A stretch of 6,519 bases of DNA from Holdemanella sp. (GTDB taxonomy: Bacteria > Bacillota_I > Bacilli_A > Erysipelotrichales > Erysipelotrichaceae): NCBI GenBank assembly GCA_021442845.1, contig JABUSD010000396.1, forward strand, positions 1-6,519, read 5' to 3'. Positions 1-5,915 of the stretch are shown here, in pieces. The notes beneath the pieces were generated by a model, which saw only the letters and a program-made list of their open reading frames with translations, made no database searches and was not told the DNA's origin. Each line of letters starts with the position of its first letter. Position 1 is the first letter of the stretch. A program made the translations under genes and the position numbers.

Positions 1-23
1 TTCATTAGTACTGATTTTTTCAT
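1..23 (-). CDS. Start of an unidentified gene, cut by the left window edge
   Basis: The first seven codons are visible (MKKSVLM), starting with ATG at 23-21. A perfect AGGAGG lies at 37-32, eight bases upstream, and the P1 promoter lies just behind it. This combination makes a real start very likely. The Lys-Lys followed by hydrophobic residues could begin a signal or membrane segment, but seven residues cannot show that. Nothing can be said about the function. Confidence 0.7.
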
Positions 24-43
24 AACCAACACCTCCTAATACT

Positions 44-90
44 ATTATACTATAGAATCAAGACCTTTAGTGGTAGCAAATTTGCTCATT
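44..90 (-). promoter_or_regulatory. Promoter P1 with palindromic box
   Basis: On the minus strand a perfect palindrome AGCAAATTTGCT (75-86) lies exactly 25 bp upstream of a consensus TATAAT (44-49). P2, P3 and P4 have the same spacing. There is no TTGACA-like -35 at the normal distance (the hexamer there reads CACTAA), and unlike the other three this copy has no TG before the -10 but has the best hexamer. The predicted first base (about 37) falls on the Shine-Dalgarno sequence, so the leader would be only about 14 nt. Promoter activity is inferred from position and shared spacing. Confidence 0.6.
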
Positions 91-130
91 TTCCTGCTGA
101 TTATTACATCCTGGTGCTTCCATGAACAAA

Positions 131-153
131 GATGGGGGCAATCTGCCCCCATC
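131..153 (-). repeat. GGGGGCA hairpin, copy F
   Basis: Perfect 10-bp inverted repeat: GATGGGGGCA (131-140) and TGCCCCCATC (144-153) around a 3-base loop. It is one of six members of a family found in the gaps of this window, and its 17-base core is identical to copy C. It lies in the predicted leader downstream of P2. No U-run follows it on the minus strand, so a simple intrinsic terminator is unlikely. Confidence 0.85.
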
Positions 154-175
154 CTTGAGAAGAAAGGATATTCCT

Positions 176-198
176 GTAAAGAGCTTCACTTTCTTTAC
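176..198 (-). promoter_or_regulatory. 5'-end stem of the P2 leader
   Basis: GTAAAG (minus 198-193) can pair with CTTTAC (181-176) across an 11-base loop. The first arm sits at the predicted transcription start of P2, so the RNA would begin inside a stem. The P4 leader begins in the same way, and the P3 leader in a similar one. A second small inverted repeat (AGGA-ATA-TCCT) and then hairpin F follow. The structure is seen in the sequence; a role in RNA stability or attenuation is inference. Confidence 0.5.
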
Positions 199-204
199 GA
201 TATC

Positions 205-250
205 ATTCTATCACCTTTCCCCTGCAAAAAATGGTAGCATTTTTGCTCAT
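205..250 (-). promoter_or_regulatory. Promoter P2 with palindromic box
   Basis: Minus-strand extended -10 TGA-TAGAAT (hexamer 205-210) lies 25 bp downstream of an imperfect AGCA-TTTT-TGCT box (236-247). The bases between include TTTTTTGCAGG, shared with P4. There is no -35 consensus. What it drives is unclear: the transcript would run through 198-24, which holds no convincing gene, and then into the gene at 23. It may be a tandem promoter for that gene or may make a small RNA. Confidence 0.55.
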
Positions 251-255
251 TGAAA

Positions 256-269
256 GTGGGAAATCCCAC
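256..269. repeat. Inverted repeat GTGGGA-AA-TCCCAC
   Basis: A perfect 6-bp inverted repeat with a 2-base centre, just upstream of the P2 box. The two-base centre is too short for a good RNA loop but suits an operator for a dimeric DNA-binding protein. The left half plus centre, GTGGGAAATC, recurs at 2498-2507 at a similar place behind P3, where the right half is not kept. Confidence 0.5.
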
Positions 270-291
270 ATGAAATTCCGGAACAGATGAA

Positions 292-316
292 AAACGGGTG
301 CACTTTGCCCCCGTTT
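292..316 (-). terminator. GGGGGCA hairpin copy E, possible terminator of the ArdC operon
   Basis: Inverted repeat with arms 292-302 and 306-316, 11 bp with one internal G-A mismatch in the RNA, and a 3-base loop. It lies 34 bases after the stop codon of the ArdC-like gene. On the minus strand the stem runs into TTTTT, so it could end transcription. It carries the same variant arm (GGGTGCA on the plus strand) as copy D, which lies upstream of the same gene pair; the other four copies have a perfect core. Confidence 0.55.
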
Positions 317-349
317 CAAGATGTATCAAAGGCTTCCGGATTGTTGGAT

Positions 350-1603
350 CTATAGCTCCATTTCATCATCCGCCTGCTCCTCCTGCATTCCTGCCTCATC
401 TATCATGTCGTAGATCTGCTCCTTCATTCCTCCGTCCATGAAGTATTCATCCAGATCTATCCTGTCATCCTTTCCGAATCGATGGTGTTCCAGGTCGCAT
501 CCCTCTGGAATGGTGTACGCCTGCAATCTTCCCTTTATGCATAGGAATGCATATGCCTGACCGGATGGTGAATCGAATACTGCCACCTTTTCTGTTCCTT
601 TGCCATGCTGTACCTCATAGACTCCATCCTCATGCACTGCCAGATTGTCAAGGTCCTGCTGGATACGCATATGGTTGTATTCACCCTGCTCCAGAACATA
701 CTCATCTATAACCTGGGCTGCTGAAATGGCATTGAACAGCTCCTCCGGATCATTCTCAAGGACCTTGATCCATGACTGGATATAGGCAACATGATTGTCA
801 AGGTTCGCATCCGTAGATGGAAGGTCGATGTCAATCCCGATGAGGGATGCTGCAATCTCTACCCTCAGCTCCTCCTTGGCATAGCTCTCGCTTCCGAACT
901 CTCCGCTCAGATCCCTATTCTTTCGGCTTGCATGACCTGTCGAATGGCAGAGTTCATGCAGGCGTTTCGCATCGTATTCATACTGCGATTCAAACCGCTC
1001 TCTGGAAGGGATTACTACCATATCCTTTGAAGGGCTGTAGAAAGCTCGGCTTCCTTCCTCCTTGTACGTTACACCCAGATTCTCTATCAGCTTGTCAACG
1101 AATGGGGTTGCCTCAATCTTTGCGGATGCCTTTTCAATGTATGGGTCAATTCCAACGATGCATTCGCCATTGAACACATCAAATGATTTACATCCCAGTG
1201 TATAGACAAGATTTTCGGTTTCGGACTGATTTTTAGACCGATTAGCTTTCCAGGTATTGTATTCTTCCCAGGATACCTTTACCCATTTTTTACTTTCCTT
1301 ATCTACCAAACGCATCGGATACCAGTATTCAACATGTGCACACTTTGAACCTTTCTTGACAGCCCATCCATGTTTTATGACATCATTCCATGTCATCCAT
1401 CTCGGGTCCAGCCATCCATTCATCATTGAGATGAAGTTCAGCAGCATGGCATTCACACCACGATACTTCTTCTTCGAAGAATAGTTGTATGGCATCTCAT
1501 TCAGCCATCCGCAACGCCATGGAATTTTATCCTGCTTCAGCGAATCCAGATATCTGTTCACCAGATCCTGTCTAGCCTTGCTTTTTGCTACCGAATTCTT
1601 CAT
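350..1603 (-). CDS. ArdC-like protein (ssDNA-binding N-domain plus zincin domain)
   Basis: Members of the ArdC family are linked to anti-restriction and protection of incoming plasmid DNA in conjugative elements. With the ATG at 1603 the protein has 417 residues. Residues 1-140 fit the ArdC N-terminal ssDNA-binding domain: IPWRCGW near 27-33 and YRGVNAMLL near 47-55. Residues 160-300 fit the associated metallopeptidase-like domain, with HELCHSTGH at 216-224 (H216, E217, H220 as zinc/catalytic residues) followed by SRKNRDL and an EELRVEIAASLIG segment that may give the third ligand. The remaining 120 residues are acidic, end in DDEMEL and are not assigned. A TTG nine bases upstream is also open, but AGGGAG (1614-1619) is only 1 base from it and 10 bases from the ATG, so the ATG is preferred. 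The start overlaps the 40-residue gene by 32 bases, which suggests translational coupling. Family confident; biological role inferred. Confidence 0.85.
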   Translation of the reverse strand: MKNSVAKSKARQDLVNRYLDSLKQDKIPWRCGWLNEMPYNYSSKKKYRGVNAMLLNFISMMNGWLDPRWMTWNDVIKHGWAVKKGSKCAHVEYWYPMRLVDKESKKWVKVSWEEYNTWKANRSKNQSETENLVYTLGCKSFDVFNGECIVGIDPYIEKASAKIEATPFVDKLIENLGVTYKEEGSRAFYSPSKDMVVIPSRERFESQYEYDAKRLHELCHSTGHASRKNRDLSGEFGSESYAKEELRVEIAASLIGIDIDLPSTDANLDNHVAYIQSWIKVLENDPEELFNAISAAQVIDEYVLEQGEYNHMRIQQDLDNLAVHEDGVYEVQHGKGTEKVAVFDSPSGQAYAFLCIKGRLQAYTIPEGCDLEHHRFGKDDRIDLDEYFMDGGMKEQIYDMIDEAGMQEEQADDEMEL

Positions 1604-1694
1604 CTTCTTCAATCTCCCTGAATAGCTCCTTCATCTGCTCCTCATCTAGGATTTCGATTGCAGAATCATGAGCCTCCTTCAATAAATCAATCAT
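1572..1694 (-). CDS. Small acidic protein, 40 residues, unknown
   Basis: The ORF MIDLLKEAHDSAIEILDEEQ... begins with ATG at 1694-1692 and stops with TAG at 1574-1572. A near-perfect AAGGAGG (1708-1702) lies 7 bases upstream, the best ribosome binding site in the operon and the main reason to call it. It has 14 acidic and 5 basic residues, and the sequence suggests one or two amphipathic helices ending in a charged tail. It overlaps the start of the ArdC-like gene in another frame. It may be a leader ORF whose translation delivers ribosomes to the ArdC-like start, or a real small protein working with it. No family recognised. Confidence 0.65.
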   Translation of the reverse strand: MIDLLKEAHDSAIEILDEEQMKELFREIEEDEEFGSKKQG

Positions 1695-1718
1695 CCTGTT
1701 TCCTCCTTCTATCTGAAA

Positions 1719-1739
1719 ACGGGTGCAAACTGCCCCCGT
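1719..1739 (-). repeat. GGGGGCA hairpin, copy D
   Basis: Arms 1719-1727 and 1731-1739, 9 bp with one internal mismatch identical to that of copy E, and a 3-base loop. It sits two bases after the stop of the 199-residue gene and 24 bases before the ATG of the 40-residue gene, so it separates two genes of one operon. On the minus strand TTTT follows, so partial termination is possible. Confidence 0.8.
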
Positions 1740-1741
1740 CT

Positions 1742-2341
1742 TTAGAACCTGATTTCATATAATCTGTACTGACGCACATCCACCGCATTTTCCGATACCC
1801 AACGTTTGAAGCTTTTCAGAAGAATGACCGGCAATGGTTCATGATCCTCCTTTACAAGTATTCCTGCCGCAAGGAAAAGGTATTCGTAGGTGTCTGCAAG
1901 CACTTCATACAGGTTTTCCCTCGATGCCTTGTCCAGTCCATATAGATCCATGATTTCCGATAGTGATTCATCCAGCGTGGAATATCCTTCGGTAATGAAT
2001 GCCTCCTTCATGTTGGATATGATCTCCAGCATCTTTCCATATTCCGTTTCATCCTGGAAGTATTCCTGGATGCCCGCATGCTCGGCAATGACCCTACGCA
2101 TTGCCTTGGCAGATGCCTTCCCCTTGCGAATCCAGTCGCTTGTGAAGACAAAGCGGTTCTTCCTGTCAATGCATATCAGATTGTGCTCCTCCGCAATGTT
2201 CAGCGGGTTGTCCATATTTTCAAGGATGCCTTCATCCACGAATGTGGATATATGCCATCTGTAGCCCTTCTTCGCCAGATCCTGGTACAGTGTCATGCAG
2301 TCCTTCCTGCTTGCGTAATAGTAGTTGTTCAGTTTGTTCAT
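1742..2341 (-). CDS. Hypothetical protein, 199 residues
   Basis: First gene of the second operon, reached from P3. No family recognised with confidence. The N-terminal 70 residues alternate in a way that suggests a small alpha/beta domain: a helix (DCMTLYQDLAKKG), then GYRWHIS, then strands LICID and NRFVFTS. Small domains of this look occur in phage and mobile-element proteins, but the resemblance is weak. Residues 75-190 appear all-helical, with acidic and hydrophobic alternation. No signal peptide or membrane segment. The start at 2341 has GAGGG about 8 bases upstream and AGGAG only 2 bases upstream; a second ATG at 2296 (residue 16) is preceded by GCAGGAAGG at good spacing, so a 184-residue form is possible. 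Confidence 0.75.
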   Translation of the reverse strand: MNKLNNYYYASRKDCMTLYQDLAKKGYRWHISTFVDEGILENMDNPLNIAEEHNLICIDRKNRFVFTSDWIRKGKASAKAMRRVIAEHAGIQEYFQDETEYGKMLEIISNMKEAFITEGYSTLDESLSEIMDLYGLDKASRENLYEVLADTYEYLFLAAGILVKEDHEPLPVILLKSFKRWVSENAVDVRQYRLYEIRF

Positions 2342-2364
2342 AGCTCCTGCCCTCTCATGAAATA

Positions 2365-2383
2365 CGGGGGCAATCTGCCCCCG
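2365..2383 (-). repeat. GGGGGCA hairpin, copy C
   Basis: Perfect 8-bp inverted repeat (2365-2372 with 2376-2383) around a 3-base loop. It lies in the P3 leader, 23 bases upstream of the ATG of the 199-residue gene, directly after the terminator-like stem-loop at 2391-2418. Confidence 0.85.
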
Positions 2384-2418
2384 AAATAAAAGCCATGGAC
2401 GTTTTCCTCTCCATGGCT
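2383..2418 (-). terminator. Terminator-like stem-loop in the P3 leader (possible attenuator)
   Basis: Minus-strand AGCCATGGA (2418-2410) pairs perfectly with TCCATGGCT (2399-2391) around a 10-base loop, and TTTTATTT follows at once. This is an intrinsic-terminator shape, but it lies between promoter P3 and the gene P3 should drive, so a terminator here would act as an attenuator. GTAAAAG near the RNA 5' end (2428-2422) could pair with the CTTTTAT that contains the U-run, lengthening the stem. The structure is clear; attenuation is inferred. Confidence 0.55.
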
Positions 2419-2436
2419 ACACTTTTACATGATACT

Positions 2437-2484
2437 ATTTTAGCACACTTGACATGCAAAAAATCGTAGCAAATTTGCTCAATT
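2437..2484 (-). promoter_or_regulatory. Promoter P3 with palindromic box
   Basis: Perfect palindrome AGCAAATTTGCT (2468-2479) lies exactly 25 bp upstream of an extended -10, TGC-TAAAAT (hexamer 2437-2442), on the minus strand. The predicted first base is near 2430 and the leader is about 90 nt, with the stem-loop at 2383-2418 and hairpin C. No -35 consensus. It is the expected promoter for the operon 2341 to 350. Confidence 0.6.
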
Positions 2485-2652
2485 TTTCCGGAAAATGGTG
2501 GGAAATCGGAACAAAAATACCCCAACTATGCACAAAATGCAAGATTCATGTAATAAATTGCAATTTTGCGTATTTTCGGGCTAAAAAATTTTTCTTGACA
2601 AATTCTGATATTATGCTTGGTTATGCGTCTTTTTCTCTAGATATGCGGAATG
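2485..2652. other. AT-rich gap behind P3, with scattered palindromes
   Basis: No gene is supported here on either strand. Visible items are a perfect palindrome AAATTGCAATTT (2555-2566) overlapping GCAATTTTGC (2560-2569), which differs by one base from the core of the promoter box; the sequence GTGGGAAATC (2498-2507) shared with the region behind P2; and a direct repeat TTATGC-TTGG-TTATGC near 2613-2628. A plus-strand TTGACA lies near 2597 but has no good -10. There is no clear terminator after the primase-like gene, so its transcript may run on into this region. Confidence 0.4.
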
Positions 2653-4539
2653 TTATCGTTCCATCCCGTCATTCTCCATATTCTCCTCATCCTTTACGAC
2701 CTGTGAATATCCCAGTATAGCACCGCCGGAAAGGCAGTCGGCTGTATATGCATCGCTCATCATATAGCGTCCTTTCTGCATGATCGGAACAAAGCTGTCC
2801 TTTGCGGAGCTGTAGTATACCTTGCTTGCCCTGTATCGGTCCTTGTCCTCATCAAAGGCGATATGATAGATCGTGCGGTAGCTGACCAGATAATCCTTAC
2901 CCTTTTCAAGCGACTCCTCCATTTCGGTTCTGTACATCTCTACGCCGGCTATCCTGATGATTTCATCCTTTCTGGGAGCTGCCGGAATGGGAGGTGCTTT
3001 CTGTACGGGAAGCGGAGGCAGTTCAGGTTCAGCCTCCATTCCAGGCTCTTCCTTTGCCGCCTCCGTCATATGCTCCTTCTTCTGTGGTGCAGGTTTGCCT
3101 CGGTTTTCCTGTGGTGCATTATCCCTGTGCTGCGACCATTGGCTTACAGACTCTTCAAGTCGTGGATCGTCAATGTACCACTGCTTGCGTTTTCTAGAGA
3201 AATGTGCCCCTGCCTCTCTTGCTGCATCCTTCTCTTCATACGGTACATCCAGATATCGCCGCCAGTCATAGAACTTCTCGTCCTGGTACATCTGTCGTGT
3301 ACCCCAGCCGTTATCCGTCCGATACCATTTCTTCACTTCCTTGTCCCATTTTGCACCGAGACGGATTGCAATATCCTTCTTCTCGTATGGGACGTTCACA
3401 TAAAATCTCTTCTCCTCCATCTTTTCCATCCTTTCTGTATCTACGCCCTCCTTCATCCGTCTGAGCTCATCGTTCCAGTCGTTGCAGTGCTCCGGACAGA
3501 TGGATGAAGCGTTGATTCCTTTTTCGCTGAGCCTTCCGGCTATCATTGCCGCCCTTTCCTGACCTGGGTTGCGTCCGTCCTTTCCTCTGTCATTGTTGAA
3601 TCCTATTATGACATTGCTGTATCCATAGATGCGGCATGTCTCATATATGCAGTTTGACTTGGATATCGATCCGCAGGCAAGATAGGCATAATCGTTCATG
3701 TCCTTCCCTTGTGCATCCAGAATTGACATGTATGACATCATCTCGATGCAGGATTCGAATACAAGCAGCGTCTTTCCTGCATCGTAGTATCGTCTGCCTG
3801 GATTATCCGCAGTGAAATTGATTGGGATATCTCCAGCCGGCTCGAAGAACCATCCCCTGTCATAATTGCAGTCCTTGTAGTCACCCCTGAATCTCGAATC
3901 GGAAAGTGCAGTGCGGAAGCATATGCTGCATAGCCTTCCGTTCTCATCCTTTGCTGCAAATACTGCCTGCGGTCTTCCTCTGTCATCCTTCAGCTGGAAA
4001 AGGAACTTCCTTTCGATAAACATGTCAACGACACCTTCATCTATCTTCCTCACGCCTGTAAGGTATTCCCTGATGCCCTCTGTATCTGCCGTCTGTACTC
4101 CATTGTCGGCAAGCTGCCTGGCAAGGGAGTGATGCCTTTCCAGATCCGTCAGGATACGCCTTTCATCCTCTCTCCTTGCGATGGGTGCTGCACTCAGATC
4201 CAGTCTTCCTGCAAGTTTTGAGACCGCCTCCTGGAATGATAGGTCATTCATGTACATATAGAAGCTTATGACTCCGCCCTGGAGTACGGTAGGTGCCCGT
4301 CTGCCATTCCTCTGTGCTGATTCTATATCCTCCTGCCTCGGTGCCCTGGAGTTCCAGTAGAACTTGTTCCTGTTCACATCGACCACCAGGGAATCGTGCT
4401 CACTGGTCCTGAAGGTATTCCTTCCGTTCCTTACGAGATGGAATCCTGCCTCCTGGACGGCATCCGCAATGCTGATGCGTGATTCTATCTGCGATGCCAG
4501 TTCCTTGAGATTCGTTCCTTTTTCCCTATCGCCATTCAT
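2653..4539 (-). CDS. DUF3991/Toprim primase-like protein with two DUF5710-type repeats
   Basis: 628 residues, starting with ATG at 4539 behind GGAGGT (4550-4545). Residues 15-115 resemble the CHC2 zinc-finger region of DnaG-like primases (EHDSLVVD, FYWNS, then GGVISFYMYM) but have no cysteine, so no zinc site. Residues 125-235 fit DUF3991, and 255-360 a Toprim fold: LLVFESCIEMMSY with E262, then IIGFNNDRG, then the DWND motif at 354-357. The usual DxD-type acidic pair reads N315-N316-D317, so the first acid is Asn. Two DUF5710-type repeats follow (379-410 and 429-459, each V-P-Y-E-x-K-D ... KxWY). After a Pro/Glu-rich linker (about 475-525) comes an unassigned C-domain (526-628). Proteins of this type occur on mobile elements and are thought to act on ssDNA after transfer or in replication. 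Priming activity here is inferred. Last gene of the first operon. Confidence 0.88.
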   Translation of the reverse strand: MNGDREKGTNLKELASQIESRISIADAVQEAGFHLVRNGRNTFRTSEHDSLVVDVNRNKFYWNSRAPRQEDIESAQRNGRRAPTVLQGGVISFYMYMNDLSFQEAVSKLAGRLDLSAAPIARREDERRILTDLERHHSLARQLADNGVQTADTEGIREYLTGVRKIDEGVVDMFIERKFLFQLKDDRGRPQAVFAAKDENGRLCSICFRTALSDSRFRGDYKDCNYDRGWFFEPAGDIPINFTADNPGRRYYDAGKTLLVFESCIEMMSYMSILDAQGKDMNDYAYLACGSISKSNCIYETCRIYGYSNVIIGFNNDRGKDGRNPGQERAAMIAGRLSEKGINASSICPEHCNDWNDELRRMKEGVDTERMEKMEEKRFYVNVPYEKKDIAIRLGAKWDKEVKKWYRTDNGWGTRQMYQDEKFYDWRRYLDVPYEEKDAAREAGAHFSRKRKQWYIDDPRLEESVSQWSQHRDNAPQENRGKPAPQKKEHMTEAAKEEPGMEAEPELPPLPVQKAPPIPAAPRKDEIIRIAGVEMYRTEMEESLEKGKDYLVSYRTIYHIAFDEDKDRYRASKVYYSSAKDSFVPIMQKGRYMMSDAYTADCLSGGAILGYSQVVKDEENMENDGMER

Positions 4540-4555
4540 AAGCTACCTCCAATGC

Positions 4556-4580
4556 AAATGGGGGCATTTTGCCCCCATTT
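4556..4580 (-). repeat. GGGGGCA hairpin, copy B
   Basis: Perfect 11-bp inverted repeat (4556-4566 with 4570-4580) around TTT, the longest perfect stem of the family. It begins on the last base of the stop codon of the 164-residue gene and ends 16 bases before the ATG of the primase-like gene, with that gene's ribosome binding site right after it. A ribosome finishing the upstream gene would disturb the stem, so it could couple or separate translation of the two genes. Confidence 0.85.
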
Positions 4581-5074
4581 CATAATTCTTCACCATCCAG
4601 CTCCAGTTCATCTTCTGTCTGCTGGCTTCCTGAAGCCACTGATGACTTCAGCAGTTCAAAATCGATGGCATCATATACTTCGTCCATCGTTGCATGCTCC
4701 CCCTTTTCAAGCATCTCCTGGTACAGCTCATCCATTGCGTTGTACTTTTCCTCCTCGATTTCAAGGATTCTGTAGAGTTCATGGCGGTCCATCTGGTCTG
4801 AATCCAGATATACGCCACTGATCTTTTCATTCCTGATGGCAGCATACATATAGCGGCTTTCATCCTCTCCCGATACCATACGGTACAGACCGTCTGGAAT
4901 ATCGAAGTATGGACCTGTCAGCCTTCCTGTAATGATGTATTCATAACCGTCCACATGGATGGTTGCCGGTTCATCATCCACCCTGTACATATTGTAATCT
5001 CCATTGAAGATGGAGCGTGCATACTCCCTGTAGCTGGAAGCATCCACCTTTGCGTTTGTTCCATACAGTATCAT
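4580..5074 (-). CDS. Hypothetical acidic protein, 164 residues
   Basis: The ATG at 5074 is two bases after the stop of the upstream gene, which indicates translational coupling; GGAAGGG lies about 11 bases upstream. No family recognised. Residues 1-75 look mixed alpha/beta (TIHVDGYEYIITGRL, GPYFDIPDGLYRMV). Residues 90-150 look helical and rich in Glu and Met (ILEIEEEKYNAMDELYQEML). The protein ends in an acidic tail, EDELELDGEEL. No signal peptide or membrane segment. The position directly before the primase-like gene suggests a related role, but nothing in the sequence proves it. Confidence 0.75.
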   Translation of the reverse strand: MILYGTNAKVDASSYREYARSIFNGDYNMYRVDDEPATIHVDGYEYIITGRLTGPYFDIPDGLYRMVSGEDESRYMYAAIRNEKISGVYLDSDQMDRHELYRILEIEEEKYNAMDELYQEMLEKGEHATMDEVYDAIDFELLKSSVASGSQQTEDELELDGEEL

Positions 5075-5076
5075 AT

Positions 5077-5871
5077 CTATTCAATCCCTTCCGTCAGCTC
5101 GCCAAGCGTAAGCTCCTCTTCCTGGATGATGTCATCCGTCTCGAGCCCATAAGCCCTGGCTGCATTCCTAATAATCCTGTTTCTTGTCTCCACCGCATCA
5201 ATCAGAAGATCGAGCATCATTGGAGATATAGGTCGTACATATCCGAAGAACTTGTCGGTCAGCTCAGCCGAATTCGATGTGACAATCTCCGGATCGACCA
5301 GATTGCCGATCATGGCACGGCACATGTCGCCCGAAGAGCACCACTGCCTATCCATGAGCTTCATCTTTTCATCCGAAAGCATCCGGCTGCTTCTGATGAT
5401 CTCACGGCAGTACGGATTCTCTGAAAGGCTCACAAGAAGGAATATTGTCATATCACCTTCGGTCAGCTCCCTTTCCTTGCCGCTCAGCATTCCATCAAGC
5501 ATATAGGACATGCTGTCAATATAATCATAGGTGAACAGGTGCTTATGCTTGTATTCACCCATGTTCAGTGTATAGATCAGGCTCTTGTCATCCATATCAA
5601 GTCCCATATAGAGTACAAGCGTGTGGTAAATGGATTTCCCGTCATACAGGTTGCGTTCCATCCATCTGTTCGCCTGAGCCTCGGAAATGAATCCTGATGC
5701 CGTGTAATTGCTTCGTGCATCCGCTGACTTGCCTATCATATACATGGCACACATCAGCTTCTGCCGTGGGCTGAACATCATCTCGTTCTCCCTGTAGAAA
5801 TCTATGATATCCTTTCTGGTCCTGTTCTTTCTGAACCATTCGATAAGGACAGCTTCGTTCCTTGCCTCCAT
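5077..5871 (-). CDS. Hypothetical helical protein, 264 residues
   Basis: The longest open frame starts at 5901, but that ATG has no useful ribosome binding site: GGGAG is about 17 bases away. The third in-frame ATG, at 5871, is preceded by AAAGGAG (5888-5882) at 10 bases, so 264 residues (MEARNEAVLIEWF...) is preferred over 274. The protein looks almost entirely helical, rich in Met and Tyr, with motifs such as FSPRQKLMCAMYMIGKS and RPISPMMLDLLIDAV, and an acidic C-terminus. Hydrophobic stretches (TIFLLVSL) are too short for a membrane segment. No family recognised. It sits in the first operon, 44 bases after the upstream gene and 2 bases before the next. Confidence 0.75.
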   Translation of the reverse strand: MEARNEAVLIEWFRKNRTRKDIIDFYRENEMMFSPRQKLMCAMYMIGKSADARSNYTASGFISEAQANRWMERNLYDGKSIYHTLVLYMGLDMDDKSLIYTLNMGEYKHKHLFTYDYIDSMSYMLDGMLSGKERELTEGDMTIFLLVSLSENPYCREIIRSSRMLSDEKMKLMDRQWCSSGDMCRAMIGNLVDPEIVTSNSAELTDKFFGYVRPISPMMLDLLIDAVETRNRIIRNAARAYGLETDDIIQEEELTLGELTEGIE

Positions 5872-5881
5872 ATAATTTCCA

Positions 5882-5888
5882 CTCCTTT
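5882..5888 (-). promoter_or_regulatory. Ribosome binding site that sets the start at 5871
   Basis: AAAGGAG on the minus strand, 10 bases before ATG 5871-5869. It lies inside the longer open frame starting at 5901, which argues that the upstream ATG is not the main start. Confidence 0.6.
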
Positions 5889-5915
5889 CCATATCCGCCA
5901 TATTGCGGTTTCAGC

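Noticed and set aside
67..189. 40-codon open frame on the minus strand starting with GTG at 189, running through hairpin F
   Set aside because: No ribosome binding site before the GTG, it is read through the hairpin repeat and ends inside the P1 box region; it looks like chance.
847..1173. Plus-strand open frames inside the ArdC-like gene
   Set aside because: They lie opposite the conserved zincin motif region and have shadow-like composition.
2595..2623. Plus-strand promoter starting with TTGACA
   Set aside because: The -35 is perfect, but at 16-18 bp the best hexamer is only TTGGTT/TGGTTA/GGTTAT, and no plus-strand gene follows.
2863..3507. Long plus-strand open frame (214 residues) opposite the primase-like gene
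   Set aside because: It is the antisense shadow of a well-supported gene; the Leu/Cys/Arg-rich product resembles no protein and lacks a ribosome binding site context.
5642..5839. Minus-strand 65-residue frame inside the 264-residue gene
   Set aside because: Out of frame with a coding gene on the same strand, without its own ribosome binding site.
5872..5901. ATG at 5901 as the start of the 264-residue gene
   Set aside because: Its nearest purine-rich site is about 17 bases away, whereas the ATG at 5871 has AAAGGAG at 10 bases.
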